From positions 9,300,001 through 9,364,000 of the forward strand of contig CAJFCV020000002.1 in assembly GCA_904066235.2 (NCBI GenBank): a DNA stretch of 64,000 bases, given 5' to 3'. A model generated the notes under the pieces. It was not told where the DNA came from. It did not search any database and saw only the letters and a list, made by a program, of their open reading frames with translations. The stretch comes from Bursaphelenchus xylophilus. Taxonomy: Eukaryota; Nematoda; Chromadorea; Rhabditida; Aphelenchoididae. A program made the translations under genes and the position numbers. This document shows positions 42,795 through 55,000 of this stretch, in pieces; positions within the stretch are counted from its first letter, which is position 1; each line of letters opens with the position of its first letter.

Positions 42795-45700
42795 CACAGA
42801 ATTACAATAACAGATGACACCAATATTAGTTTATAATACTTGATTTTTGAGGCGCTTTTAATAGCCAAATATCCCAAAAATTCTTTTCCAATAGCAATAT
42901 AAGCTCTGACTAATAAAACTAGAATAGCATGGAATAGTAATCAAAGAGCAGAGTAATTTTATTCGAGATTTTCCCAACACCTTATTAGGCCTTCGAGGAA
43001 ACACAGCGGAGTAAATTAACAAACTCCGGAATCCAATATTTTTGGATTCCACTTTATTACGGCGAGGATTACGGCTGTCACGCCATGAGACTCTCGCTGC
43101 AAAATTAAGTATTTCGACGCGTGCCCTATGAACGACACTAATCTTGTTTGTTTTTCCCAAAGTGGGTTTCAGTTAATTGGCGGCGGAGTACAAGTTTTTG
43201 CAGCTTATAATTGGGTGTCTAATGTCAGAGAGATTAGAGAATAACTTTTTTTGTGGAGACTAAAAAGACATGCGATATTTCAGCTCGAGCTGTGTAGATT
43301 TTCAGCCTGAATGCTGACAAAAACGTTAAAATGTTGCCCTATCCATAGAGTATAATTAGCATTTTTTGTTGGTTTATAAGCAACATCATCACAAAAAAAT
43401 TAATTTTCTTCACGCGAAGTTGGCAGAGATAGGACTAAAAAGAAGCGTTTTTCTCTCTGGCCACTGTCCACATTTTGCCCATCCTCTCGTCTGTAAATGC
43501 TGTCAAATCTCTATTCTGTCCCCACAAAGCGCGAGCCAAGCCTTTGAAGAATCGAAATCATCCTATCCACCGCCTAGAAAAATTTGAAAAAGGCATGAGC
43601 GTTGAATTTTAGAATTAAAAATAAAACGTTTTACAGAAAAGAAAGATTCAAAAACGTCCACTTAAAATGAAAGAATCTCATTACTCTTGACTTCATCAAC
43701 AATACCCATCTAATATATGTATATTACACATATATACAACGCTTTACACACTTGTATGTTTGAGAATGAATACTTTCGTCCAAAAGGGATTGTTTTGCCA
43801 AAACGGGATTTATGAAGATTGATATTGGGAAGTAGGGCTCCGTGGAGATTTAATAGCATAGTGGAGCGATTAATAACTTCCTGTCAATGTATTTAAAAAT
43901 TGTACCACACAACTTGTTGGAAGTGCTCTGAGAAAACATCTTTGCGGAATAGCAAAAAATAGATACAGGAATGCTAGCACCAAGTTTATGGCTACAGTAT
44001 GAGCTGTCTTTCGGAAAAACGTCCCGTTTTTCAAATTTCTCTATTTACTGCACCTTGGCAATATACGATTTAAAAGCCTTGCCGTTCTTTCAAATATTAG
44101 GCCAAAGTTTACAAGGGCAGTTGACGATCAGCCTCTGTACAACGGACTCTTTCATAACGAAACAATACTGGTTCCACTGTACGACAGAAAGCCGTAATAT
44201 GGATGGATTTATGCATTCAATTGCATCAAGATCACCATATCACCCCTTAGCTATTCCTCGTGTAAAGTAATCACTTCAAGAAATAACTCAAAAGCCCACA
44301 GTAAAAATCATCCAATCTCACCCTTCCCACAACACCCATTTCCAATTCAAGACGGCTCAAAATGGGCATTAGTCTCCTTATCTACGTACAGCCCTCTCGT
44401 TACATAAACGACGATAAATGGACCCATTTTTCCTCTTCCAAGTAGTCAAAAAGTGTAATGTTTATCTCTATTCCTATAATCCAAGAAAAGCGAGAAGGAA
44501 ATTAGCCTCGTTTAGAGATGGCCCTCAGAGCAGATAAAATACTAAGAAATGGATTTTTAAATGCGAATTTATATCTGTAATCTTGTTATTGTTTTTTCAC
44601 GGATTAAAACGTCATAAGAAACGGATAATTTCCTGTTTCCATGGCTACTTTTGCATATTACACTCGCTATTATTATCTTTGTAGCCTTATAATGAGGAAT
44701 CCCTTGTGCAAACCACGTCTACCACAAGGCTACATCAATAATATCATAGAATTACAGTATTTTCAATTGCAAAAAAGCTTTGGAGAGCTTCTGGAGAAGT
44801 TCTGGATTGTTTCTGGAGCGTTTCTGGATATACTACAGTATCCATAACCGCAACAAAAACATCTCCAAAAAAAAGAGAAAAGTGCAACTTCAAGTGACTT
44901 TACACTGCAGGTCATTATGGTCGCTATAGCGACGTTAATTCGTGTAATGTTTGAAAATTACACTTTAATCATTTAATTGCCTTCTTGCCACGTTAGAAAA
45001 TGACAATATTCGGATTGAAACAAGGTTATTATTATGGATTTTTTGATGAGTAAAACTGTTATTTAAAAGGCGAATTGAAAGCAGAGCGATTGCAAGGCCG
45101 AGTGGTCCTTTTTTGATCAATTTCAGGCCTTACAGCCGCCATAAACCGATTTTTTTTTTGAAATTTTACTTTGGGTTGATGTCTACTATAAGATGGGTCA
45201 ATATTCAGCGATTTTATGGTCAAAATAAATGGTAAACACGCTTTTACAAGCATACAAACTTTAATTTTCCAATTTGAAACCTTTTACCGCAAAATTTGTC
45301 CCTTTTTGTATAACTGTTTCAAATTTCCCGCGACTTTGGCGCCTCTTGCCACAGAATGCCAGGAAATATTTCCCTGGCAAAAAACGAAAGATTTTTTCTT
45401 GTTTTCATCCTGGAAATGACTGTTTCCTCTTCATTACAATCGCAGTTTTGCTAGAAAACACAAGCTTCCCACTTTCTTTACGTGATATTTGTTTTTCAGC
45501 CATTTTTTCATGATGAAGGTCGAAAATCTTCGAAAAAGTTTGCTTTTTACTTCAGTTTTGTTTGTTTCAGGTGGACAACGACTTCTTGATCAAGATAGAG
45601 AGTTTATTTTTTTGTTTTGAATTGATTTTTAGTTTGAAAAGATGGTTTTGAAGAGAAAAAATGTTATTTTAGATTTACAATTTCGGTTATCAAAATGATT

Positions 45701-47230
45701 CATTTTTCTTGCTCATCCTTCTCTCCGATCAAGTGATAAGCGGGCTTTTTATGCAACGTTTATCAAGCTCAATTAAAATTCTGACAGTATTTCTTGAAGC
45801 GATGCCAAAACGCATCGGTTTTTGATTTTTTTATATTACACTTGAAGGCGAATGTAAACTGATGTCGGAAGTTGTTTATCGAGCCCTGAAAACTTATTGA
45901 AGTTGATTTTGGAAGGGAAGGAGACCGATTCCTAACGGAGATTAGCACGAGAGTTCGCTTTTTCTTCGTTTTTCCATGGAAATGACTCTTTATTTGGGCA
46001 GATAGCTGTCGTATAAGCTAAAAAATATCCGCAGCCCCGTTGTTGGTGATTCATCCGGTTTTTTGAGTTACAAGACCATTTTTTAGACCTTTTCTCACTA
46101 ATTGATATCAGTTTCGCCTTGATTTTCGGCCAAAACTCCCTCCATTTGACCGACTTCCAATTCTTTGTTTTGGATTAAACCCGCCGCAGGGCTGACGGAA
46201 TTAGAAGAAAAAATATGATTATCAGGGCAGCGGGGCCGGGCTTGTTTGCTCACATGGGGGACAGCGGTGTCGGCTTCCAGAGGGCTTGTTGTTGAAAGCG
46301 AACCGCGTTTCCATCGGCGAAACGGAAGCCTCGATGGAACTGGATCTCGACGAAAAGGGCATTGACGGATGATAAGTGCGATGTCAGACGGGTTCGGAGT
46401 GAAGACTATGGCCTGTTGCATCATTTAGAGCTGTAGGAGATGGATTTTGAGTTTGCCATTATCAAAATTAAAGGGGATTTTGAAAATTTTCATCATGGAT
46501 AATATAAATTTTTGTCGAAAAGCGTAATTTTTATGGGCTTTACTGTGTTTTTGTGACGTATATTGCATGAAAATGACATTTCTTACGTAGTAGCCTAATT
46601 TGGAGTTCAGTTTTTTGAAATTGGATTTTCATTTTCTGATATTGTAATAGGCAAAAAAATTTTTTTATTTGTTCAATTTTACTATTTATCTTAGCTGGAG
46701 GACGCTTATTATTTAATATTAAACGCTAAGGAAGCTCAGAAACTTGACCTCCATATCAAAAATTATAAATTTCATCTATTTACTTACCCATAATTTCGCC
46801 TTTTTCAACACCAAAAACTTTAATTGTGCAATAAATTCAATTAAAATCTGTTTTTATAGCCCCCTTCGTTTCAATTTATGACGAGACCTTTTGTGATTTC
46901 CTCTCCGTTTTTATAAAATTTTATGTTTATCTTTATAATTTCAGAGCGAACAATTAGCCCCCCTCTCCCGTTGATGCTGCTCAAATAATCGTCGAAATTT
47001 TTGTTCTGGATTAAACTTCTCAAGGTGAGATTTAGCAGTTGGATTGTCTTCTGTTTTTTAGTGATTACTGGGATAGATTATTTCCCCTCACATTCGAATG
47101 TTACTTCGGTTTATTTTTGAAGCTTTTATTATTGTTGATCGGGGTTTTTTGCAGTATTGTGTCTGTGTTTGACTTCCGACGCTTCTTGTGTTCCTTTGTT
47201 GCGGTAGACAAACTTAGGAGCGGTATTATA

Positions 47231-47930
47231 ATTTTTATGGTGTTTTTGAGCGACAATACTTAGATCAAGACGAGATAAGACATTTCAACTAATCATAACA
47301 TCTTTTTTTGAGAGTTCAGGAAAAATTTTAGGATTTTTGAATAAAAATTATATTATTCATGGCAAGAAAATTGAGATTTTTTCAGTAAACCTCAATGTTA
47401 AAAATATTCGTAGCATTCCCGGCACTTCTAAACATCTGCAACGCAGATTTTGAAATCTTCCAGTGACGGACCTGATCCAGTGACAAAAAACGTACCATTT
47501 TGCATCCGGGAAGTATCAAAAAATATGGCAAAATGCCTCCCTCTCCAACTAAAAGACTCCATTTTAAATCTCCGTCACCAAAAGAGCGAGGTTTTGAAAT
47601 CGGAGTTTTTCGCTTGGAGATGGTATATTGCTACACTTTTTGATGCTTCCCGGATGCAAAATGATACGTTTTTTTGCCACTGGATCAGGTCCGCCACTGT
47701 AAGATTTCGAAATGAGCGTTGCGGATGTTTACAAGTGTCGGAATGCTACGAATATTTTTATCGTGGAGGTTTACTGAAAAAATCTCAGTTTTTTGTCATG
47801 AGTAATATAATTTTTACCGAAAATCCGAAAAAATTTTCCTAAAATCCCAAGAAAAGGTGTTATAATTAGTTGAAATGTCTTATCTCGTCTCGATCTATGT
47901 CTTGTCGCTCAAAAACACCATAAAAGTCCA
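47231..47930. repeat. 700-bp palindrome centred on a MITE
   Basis: The arm 47231-47460, starting TTTTTATGGTGTTTTTGAGCG, is repeated in inverted, somewhat diverged form at 47700-47930, ending CGCTCAAAAACACCATAAAA. The midpoint coincides with the midpoint of the MITE at 47461-47699. The arms are not related to those of the second MITE-centred palindrome at 57290-58112 apart from a shared TATATTA...CATG motif. Confidence 0.85.
47461..47699. mobile_element. TA-type MITE, CAGTG family, at palindrome centre
   Basis: It begins CAGTGACGGACCTGATCCAG and ends with the complementary GATCAGGTCCGCCACTG. The arms contain the GTACCATTTTGCATCCGGG block. TA follows on the right; on the left the flank is TC. 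Confidence 0.85.
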
Positions 47931-48731
47931 CCTTATGAGCAAGTTTTTGGTTCTGGATACCTGAGACCGAGATCCGCGGAAGACTTGCCCCCTCTTTGTT
48001 TGGTCTTTCCCCACCCATCCTTTCGCTCTCCCCCGCTTTCGGAAAAAAGAAAACTGCACGCACTGCAAAAAAAGAGGGCGATTTTTTGCGACTAATTCCA
48101 GAGGGTACTCTCTATTCATTATTAATGTCAATTCCTTACTTCGTAAGGGAATATTCTCGCTTTTATTGAATGTAAATGACAGCCGACGCTAATTAGAATG
48201 AAGATAATTACTCCAATATGTCGCAGTGTAAAGTTTATTCTCCTACTTCCGTTCATCACAATTGTAAGACTTTTTTGCAGTTTTTTGCCAGTTTAGGGAA
48301 AAGTGAAGGTAATTAACAGTAGAAAGTTGCTTTTTAGGATCTTATGGGAAATTTTGGATAAAGATATTGCTACTAGAACACCTTTGGGAGCAGTTTTTAT
48401 ATTACCCATGACCTGTTTTATTGAAAAAGTTGAAATTTTTTTTGCGGCTGGTCTGATATGGGTGTGCTAAGGAGTATGAAAAATAATAATTTGCTATAGA
48501 TATTCCACTCCTCTTTTTTCAGCAAGTTTTTTTGCTTTTTTTTGTGAAATTGCCTAGTACAATATAATTTTTTCAAAAAAAATATAGTAAATCGGTAATA
48601 TAAGAACCTTTTTTAGTATTGAAAAAATTTCTGCGTGCATAGTTATATATAATTTTCTCTAATAATCTAGTCCTCTTTTCCTGTCGTTTGCCAGTTTTCA
48701 ACAGTTTTCGGCATGTCTTTTTTTTCAGCGG

Positions 48732-50890
48732 ATGATCCTTCGGAAGAGCCGGTCCCTTTTCTCAGTCTTATGCCATCGTCCCTGTGCTGCCGCCCATTCG
48801 ACCGTCTCCTCCGGCTGTACCAAATCTCCCACCGCGCCCGGTAAAATGCGGAAAGGCGGCGGCGCCCACCTTACACATGCCTTGGTGGTCATCTTCCTCG
48901 AATATTTCGCATGGGGTCTACTTACAGTGCCAGTGATTAATGTAAGTGTTCTTTATATGCGATAGGAATTGTTTGTTCAATGTTTAGGTGCTGGCAGAAA
49001 CGTTCCCAGCCAACAAGTTCCTCATGAACGGCCTGATATTAGGATTGAAGGGGTTGTTATCCTTCTTATCTGCACCTCTCGTCGGATCGTTGTCCGATAT
49101 ATGGGGAAGGAAGAAGTTCTTGTTCATTACGGTTTTCTTTACGTGTATGCCCATCCCTTGCTTGAAAATTAGCGCGTGGTAAGTGATTTTTCTTGATCTT
49201 TTTTGGAGTTTAGGACAGATAGTTATGGTTAATATAATTTCGGAAGATGGAGGGTATATTTGTGGATTTTGCTTCCAAGCAAAATTCACAGATTGCAAAC
49301 ATCAGTTCCGACTTTTTGAATGCTTTAATGATGGTACAAAACTTTAATGGCATCATTTTCAGGTGGTATTTCACTTTGTTCACTCTTTCCGGTTTCTTCT
49401 CCGTGACATTCTCAGTGGCGTTAGCGTACGTGGCAGACATTACCGAGAAACATAATCGCGCAAGAGCATGTGGGTATGTCTCTGCCACATTTGCGGCTTC
49501 ATTGATCACTTCGCCGGCTCTCGGAGCATACATCTCGAGCACTTATAATGATGAGTTGGCTGTTTGGATTGTAAGTTTTTGCTTTTTTTTGCTGTTGTTT
49601 TGACTTTAGGAAGGAATAAGGACTATATTAGAGGGAAGTTTTGCCCTTATTGCACTTGATGTAACAACAGTTTTGGAATAAATTTTACGTTATTCTAGGC
49701 CACAGCCGTATTTGCCCTGGATTTGTTGTTCATTGCATTGTGTGTCCCCGAATCGCTGCCGGATATTATTAATCGGAAACAAAAAGACTCTCAGAAAATA
49801 CCACAATCTCCCCTCATGGCGGAGTCTTTCAATTGGCAATCAATTGATCCCTTCCTTTCATTGAAGGTAATAGCCAAAGACTCGACCGTTCTTCAATTGT
49901 CCGCGGTTGTTTTCTTGTCGAATCTACCAGAAGCTGGCCAGTTCTCATGTTTCTTTGTTTATTTGAAATTGGTAAGTCTTTTAGCTTTTGTTTTTGATTT
50001 TTAGGCGATTCTGAATATTGTACTTGGTATTGGAAGAGATCTGATCACAAATTTCTGTTTTTCTCCAAAACTCACGCTCAAATTTCTTTCAGGTCCTTGG
50101 ATTCTCTCCAGAAGCCGTCGCAGCATACATTGCATTCGTTGGTGGCTTCTCCGTCCTCGCGCAAACCGGTGTTCTCCCTATAATCACACGGAGATGGGGC
50201 TCAAAACATTCGATATCCTTTGGACTCTTTGCTCAGTTCGTCCAGCTGACCTGGTACGGCGTAGGCACTCAATATTGGATGATGTGGGCCGCTGGCGTCT
50301 TCTCAGCCTTATCTTCACTCACTTACCCGGCCATATCAGCCTTCGTTTCGATCCAAACTAGCCAGGATATGCAAGGCACCGTTCAAGGAGTAATGACTGG
50401 AATTAGAGGATTATGTCAAGGATTTGGGCCGGCAATGTTTGGATTCTTTTTCTACATGTTCGACATGGATCTCAGCGCCGATGGAGACGAACCGACTGGC
50501 CATATTGGAGTGGGACCTCAGTTCCCAATGCCTCATATTAGACTACAGCCATTTGAAACGAAAATCATTTCACCCAGCAAGAATGAAACGATTGTGGAAC
50601 AGAAACTGGATCAGATTCATGTAAGGGAGATTTGCAAAGATTATAGAGAAAATGCAAAATTTTCAGGGTTTGATTTTTTTGTCATGTGTAATATAAATTT
50701 TTTTCAGAATTTCATCCCCGGCCCTCCATTCCTCTTCGGAGCCCTCCTGGTCTTCATGGCCCTCATGGTCAACATCAACATGCCCACCGTCAGCTCCAAG
50801 AAACACCCCAACCTCCGCCGTGCCACCTCCAACTCTGGTCATCACGACACAGCCCTTTTGATGGGTGATGACAAAGAAGAAAAGGATTAG
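48732..50890 (+). CDS. MFS transporter, MFSD14/HIAT1 family
   Basis: Six exons: 48846 (or 48732)-48941, 48988-49178, 49363-49570, 49699-49971, 50093-50620 and 50708-50890. From the ATG at 48846 the protein has 492 residues, the usual family length. Starting at 48732, right after a splice-like TTTTCAG, adds 38 arginine- and serine-rich residues. Conserved stretches are HALVVIFLEYFAWGLLTVPV (TM1), FLMNGLILGLKGLLSFLSAP, the MFS signature GSLSDIWGRKKF, AYVADITEKHNRARACG, SATFAASLITSPALGAY, VPESLPD, FLSNLPEAGQ, QGVMTGIRGLC and IPGPPFLFGA. About twelve membrane segments are expected. MFSD14 proteins resemble sugar transporters but their substrate is unsettled; they are placed in Golgi or endosomal membranes. 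The C-terminus ends in a soluble tail (TALLMGDDKEEKD). The gene converges with COA5. Confidence 0.93.
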
Positions 50891-51197
50891 AAATGGGTTC
50901 AATCTGCATATTCTATTACTGAAACTGTGATCCGGCCCCCACCAAGGACCGTCCCAGCCAGATACTTGTACATTTATTTTAATTTCATCGCAACTTTCTG
51001 TTTACAATATGTGTGTTCGTTGAACGGGTAATTTGTTTGACATATTAAATGTTGTCTCGATCGTTTGGGCGGATGGAAGTTCATTATCAAAAAGGGCCAT
51101 AGAACTTCTCGTTCTTGGATTAATGACCAAGAAAGGGGAAATATTTATTAAATTCTTCTAAACATTAAAAGAATAACAAAACACTAACTTTTTACAT
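50891..51197. other. Convergent 3' spacer
   Basis: The roughly 300-bp spacer lies between the stop codons of the MFS gene and COA5. It should contain both 3' UTRs. No repeat or gene was recognised. Confidence 0.6.
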
Positions 51198-51565
51198 CTA
51201 CATATCTCCCTTTCGGCCGCGGAATCGTGAACGCATGTCCACCTGAAAGAAATCCACTTAATCCGTGAGAAAAGAGAAAATCATCGTTCTTCTAAAATTC
51301 GAAACAAACAACATGAACAACTTACCAATGATCTTTTACAATCCGAAAAGGTCGACAACAAACTGAAACATCGGTCCGGAACAGTTCCATCCGTGGCATT
51401 GATGCACTCTTTGGCCGACCGCCGATCCTTCTGAACACAATCGCTCTCCTTGATACATCGCTTCAACTCTTGGCGAAGACGATCGCAAGCTTTGCCGGTT
51501 TTCTGGTGCTCGGCGACGTTTTCATCGGCGAATTCTTGAGTGGATTGCTTGACAAGAGATCCCAT
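51198..51565 (-). CDS. COA5: Cytochrome c oxidase assembly factor COA5/PET191
   Basis: Two exons on the minus strand, 51565-51326 and 51242-51198, encode 94 residues. Two CX9C motifs are visible: CDRLRQELKRC and CFSLLSTFSDC, with further cysteines in CIKESDC and KECINATDG. The ending VDMRSRFRGRKGD matches the strongly conserved tail of PET191/COA5. The family works in the mitochondrial intermembrane space, where oxidised CX9C hairpins support an early step of complex IV assembly. There is no cleavable presequence, as expected for import by disulfide relay. The gene is divergent from the CABIN1-like gene; the 519-bp gap at 51566-52084 must hold both promoters. Confidence 0.92.
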
Positions 51566-52084
51566 GGCTGTAAATTAGCAATAATCAGATTTGAAAAAAT
51601 TGAAGTAAAGTTATAATCAGTCGACTAATATCTCGAGAAGTTATTATTCTATCAAAAAAATAAAAATTTCCTCGTTTTGAACCCGATTTTTTACCTAAAC
51701 AATATTACACATGGTAAAGGAAATATCCAGCGGATGTCATAAGGCAACATAAAACCAAAATCCCCATCTAATCCGTTGACTTGACAAGTAAAACTTTCAT
51801 TTTGGCCAAATTTGGCAGTAATTTTTCAATTTTTTCAAAGAAAAAATAAAAATAAATTTTGCGGCTCGCGCCCTACCTTTGGTGCAAGTAAGAAATGCCG
51901 GGCGCAAGCTGCGAAACCTCTAATGCGCGAAATGCACAACCATAATTTTTTTTGCACTTCGACACCAAATTTGTTTGCAAACCTTGTCCAGAGATTTGCG
52001 TTTCTTCAAGCCGTTTTGGATATGCCTAATATTTTACAAGGATTTAGATTACTTTGAGAGTAATTTTGCCAAATTTCAGCCGGA
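51566..52084. other. Divergent promoter region of COA5 and the CABIN1-like gene
   Basis: The gap is AT-rich. It contains one TATTACACATGG motif near 51700 and a CGGCTCGCGCC block near 51862. A splice-like TTTCAG lies 5 bp before the ATG at 52085. No coding frame was supported. Confidence 0.45.
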
Positions 52085-55000
52085 ATGCCGGAACCGGCAC
52101 CGACCGGATCCACAACTACAGATCCAGCTCATGAAGAGATTGTTTTGGACAGTGATGAAGGTAGGACACTTTCAGTTGAGATAAAAAACCCGACTTCTTT
52201 TTAAATATTGCTCATGATCAATTTAGATTCGGGAGAGGAGTCGGAAATCGATCTAGAAGCCTCGGACAACGATAACGAAGAGGACGATTGTGTGGTTGTT
52301 GAAGAACACGACACTTCTTCGAGTAAAAAACGAGATTCTACAGCAAATTTGGAGTCCAATGAAGGGGAGGATGATCAGGAGAAAGGTAAGTAAATTTTTG
52401 TTATGTATTTCTGCTTTTAGATTCCGAAGAGTCGTCAGGAAGTGGCGAGGATTCTGACTTTGATGCTGACAGCGAAAGCGACGACGAGGAAGAGGTTGTT
52501 GTGAACGATTACGCTGAGGGATATACAGATGATCTCGGAGTTTTGTGTTTTGACATAAATGAGAGTCAGGAAGAGTCTCCAGAGGTCAAAGAAGATGTGG
52601 AGGAAACGGCTCAGGCCATGGAAATTGCGGAGAAATCTGTTGCGGAGGCTCATGTTGTCGAGCCGTCGACCAGTTCTCAAAGTTCACAAGAACTTCCATC
52701 AGATGCCATGGATAATATCGCAGAGGTTGCGGAAGTCCCGGAAGTCACGGATTCAGAGGCTGCCGTTCCAGAAGCCGAGGAGCAGATGGAACTTGATCTC
52801 TCTGAGCAGTCAGAGGCCAGCACATCTTCTAGCAGTTCTAGTTCGGAGTCCCCATCAGATGAAGAGGAAGAAGATCCAGATGAATCAGACTCCGAACCAG
52901 AGGTGCTCAACCCATTCATCAACTTCAAAGTGGGTGCAGCTTGCTCCGAACTGGAAGATCAACGATTCTTGACGATGTACAAAGAATTAAAAGGCTGTTA
53001 TAACGAATGGCGAAGTGATGTTGAGGATAAGGAGAAGAAGAACAACTTTTTCGATAAAATACATGAATGTGTTATGCAGCCATCGTTCAAACGGTTGAGC
53101 AAGGACGAGAAAACGTTTGAATGGCCGAGGACGAGGAGGAAGGTTGATGTTGTCGATCAGAAAGACGAAATTTTGTGTGCCTTTTGCCATATTCAGAAAT
53201 TATTGGCCAGTGTTTGTAAAAATCCCATTCCTCACTTGTATCAGGTAAGATTTGGGGAAATTTGTTATTGATTAGTTGGGAAAGAGATTCTAAATTTAAG
53301 AGAACACACTTGTCCTGAATTTACCTTCAGTTTTACCTTATTTTCAATATGATTTATGTTTTTTGGGGGCTAATTTTCAAAAAAAATTTGGTTTTAAAAT
53401 GTTTTTTAGGAAGGATAATATAATTTTGGACTTTTTTACATTTCTTTGACATGAAGTGACTGTTTTTTGCCAAAAAAATTTACTTTGACTTAAAATTTCA
53501 GCTATTTTTTTATGTTACAGATGCTCATGATAACCCCGAACAAAAAAGATCTCTGGATTCGTCTAGCCAAGTCCTCAGCCCGCCTCAGTGACGTCAAAAC
53601 CGCCACATTTGCCTGTAAACGTCTTCTATTTTTGGGTGAGGGACGAAGAGCCCATGAACGTCTAATTGTTATGTATTACGGCCTCTGCAGATTTCCTGGT
53701 AAGTCAATTTCAAAATTTTTGATTTTGTCTTTAGAATGTCTTTTGGCTATAAAAGAAGTGTTCAAAACATGGCCCGACAATCAAGTTGCTCTCGTTCTCC
53801 TGGATCAAATGCTAAATTCTCCGTTGGTAATGAAGGATGCTGTTGAAAAAGTCATGTACGAAAATCAGATCTCAACCAGACAGTATTACAAAGTGGAAGA
53901 GAAGGTCAAGGAAAAGGTAGATTGAGATTTTTTTATTGAATTTGGATTTTAGGTCATGAGAATGGTTCAAAGATTCCGAGCGAAGATTGTCCCTGAAGAT
54001 CAAGGCAGCAGTTTGCCAGGGGCGAAAAACTTTTATGAAGTTGAATTGGTGGAAGATGACCTTAGTTTTAGCGGATTTTCGAACAAATTGAAGACGATTT
54101 ATGATGAAATTGAAGAGGTATGTGGATTTTGTTTTTAAAATTTCGAATTTTAGAAACTTTCAACTCGGATATCATTTATTTACCGATCTCCCGAAGTCTT
54201 CTATGAGTCGGATGAAGAGGAAGAGCCGGTCCCATCGCCAGTGCCAACTTTGGAAACCAATTCTCAACCAGATGTGGAGATGAATTCAAATCCATCGGAA
54301 TCCGTGGCAGACGAAGAGGAAAGCGAAATGGACCTAGAAGAAGAGCAGCACGACCTTGAGGATGAAGAAGTCATTCAGAGTTTGATGAATGAGATGCTGG
54401 AGAGGTTGGAGGAGGAAGAACTTGATGTCCCATCAGTTGTAACCATCGTTGATGCGGCATCTGAAGAGTCTGAGGCGTCGGCAAAAAATATGATGGAGGT
54501 TGGAGATGAGAATGAACCACCGGCTAAGAAAAAGAAGGTGAGAATTGGGTTTTTATTTTGAGGTGTAACAAAAAATAGAAATTTTTGTAAGCTTTACGTA
54601 AATTTTTTTTTTTTTGGGAGAAACATGCTGATTTTTAGTAAAAATATGAGAGATCTGACTCTTTTTTGGATTATTAAGAGCTTTCGAATAGATTTTTGAA
54701 CTTGATTCGGTGAAAATCATGTTTTCTGTGCCTAGTGTAATATAAATTTTATCAAAAATTTGGTATTTTTGTTTTATAATCGTGTTGAATACCCATAGAA
54801 AGCCTTCTTTTACGGTTTTTTTTTGAGAGAATTATAAAGATTTGAAGAAATTTTTTAGTAAAGTTTATCATGGATAATATATTTTTTGCTGATTTTTGAC
54901 TGTTAAAGCTGGTTTTACGGTGTAGAAGGATGTTATAAGTGATTTTAATAATTGATTTGCCTTCAGAAAAGCCACATTTTCGCCACCCGCCGATCCACTC

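Larger units (their letters stand above)
42795..48731. other. Gene-poor 5.9-kb stretch
   Basis: It contains a decayed MITE at about 43400-43610, a GC-rich block at about 46135-46430, where a minus-strand frame 46362-46254 with a following GTGAGC donor could be a 5' exon of an unseen transcript, and the large palindrome at 47231-47930. Copies of the TATATTAC...CATG motif lie near 45826, 46494, 47346, 47793 and 48394. No complete gene was supported. Confidence 0.5.
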
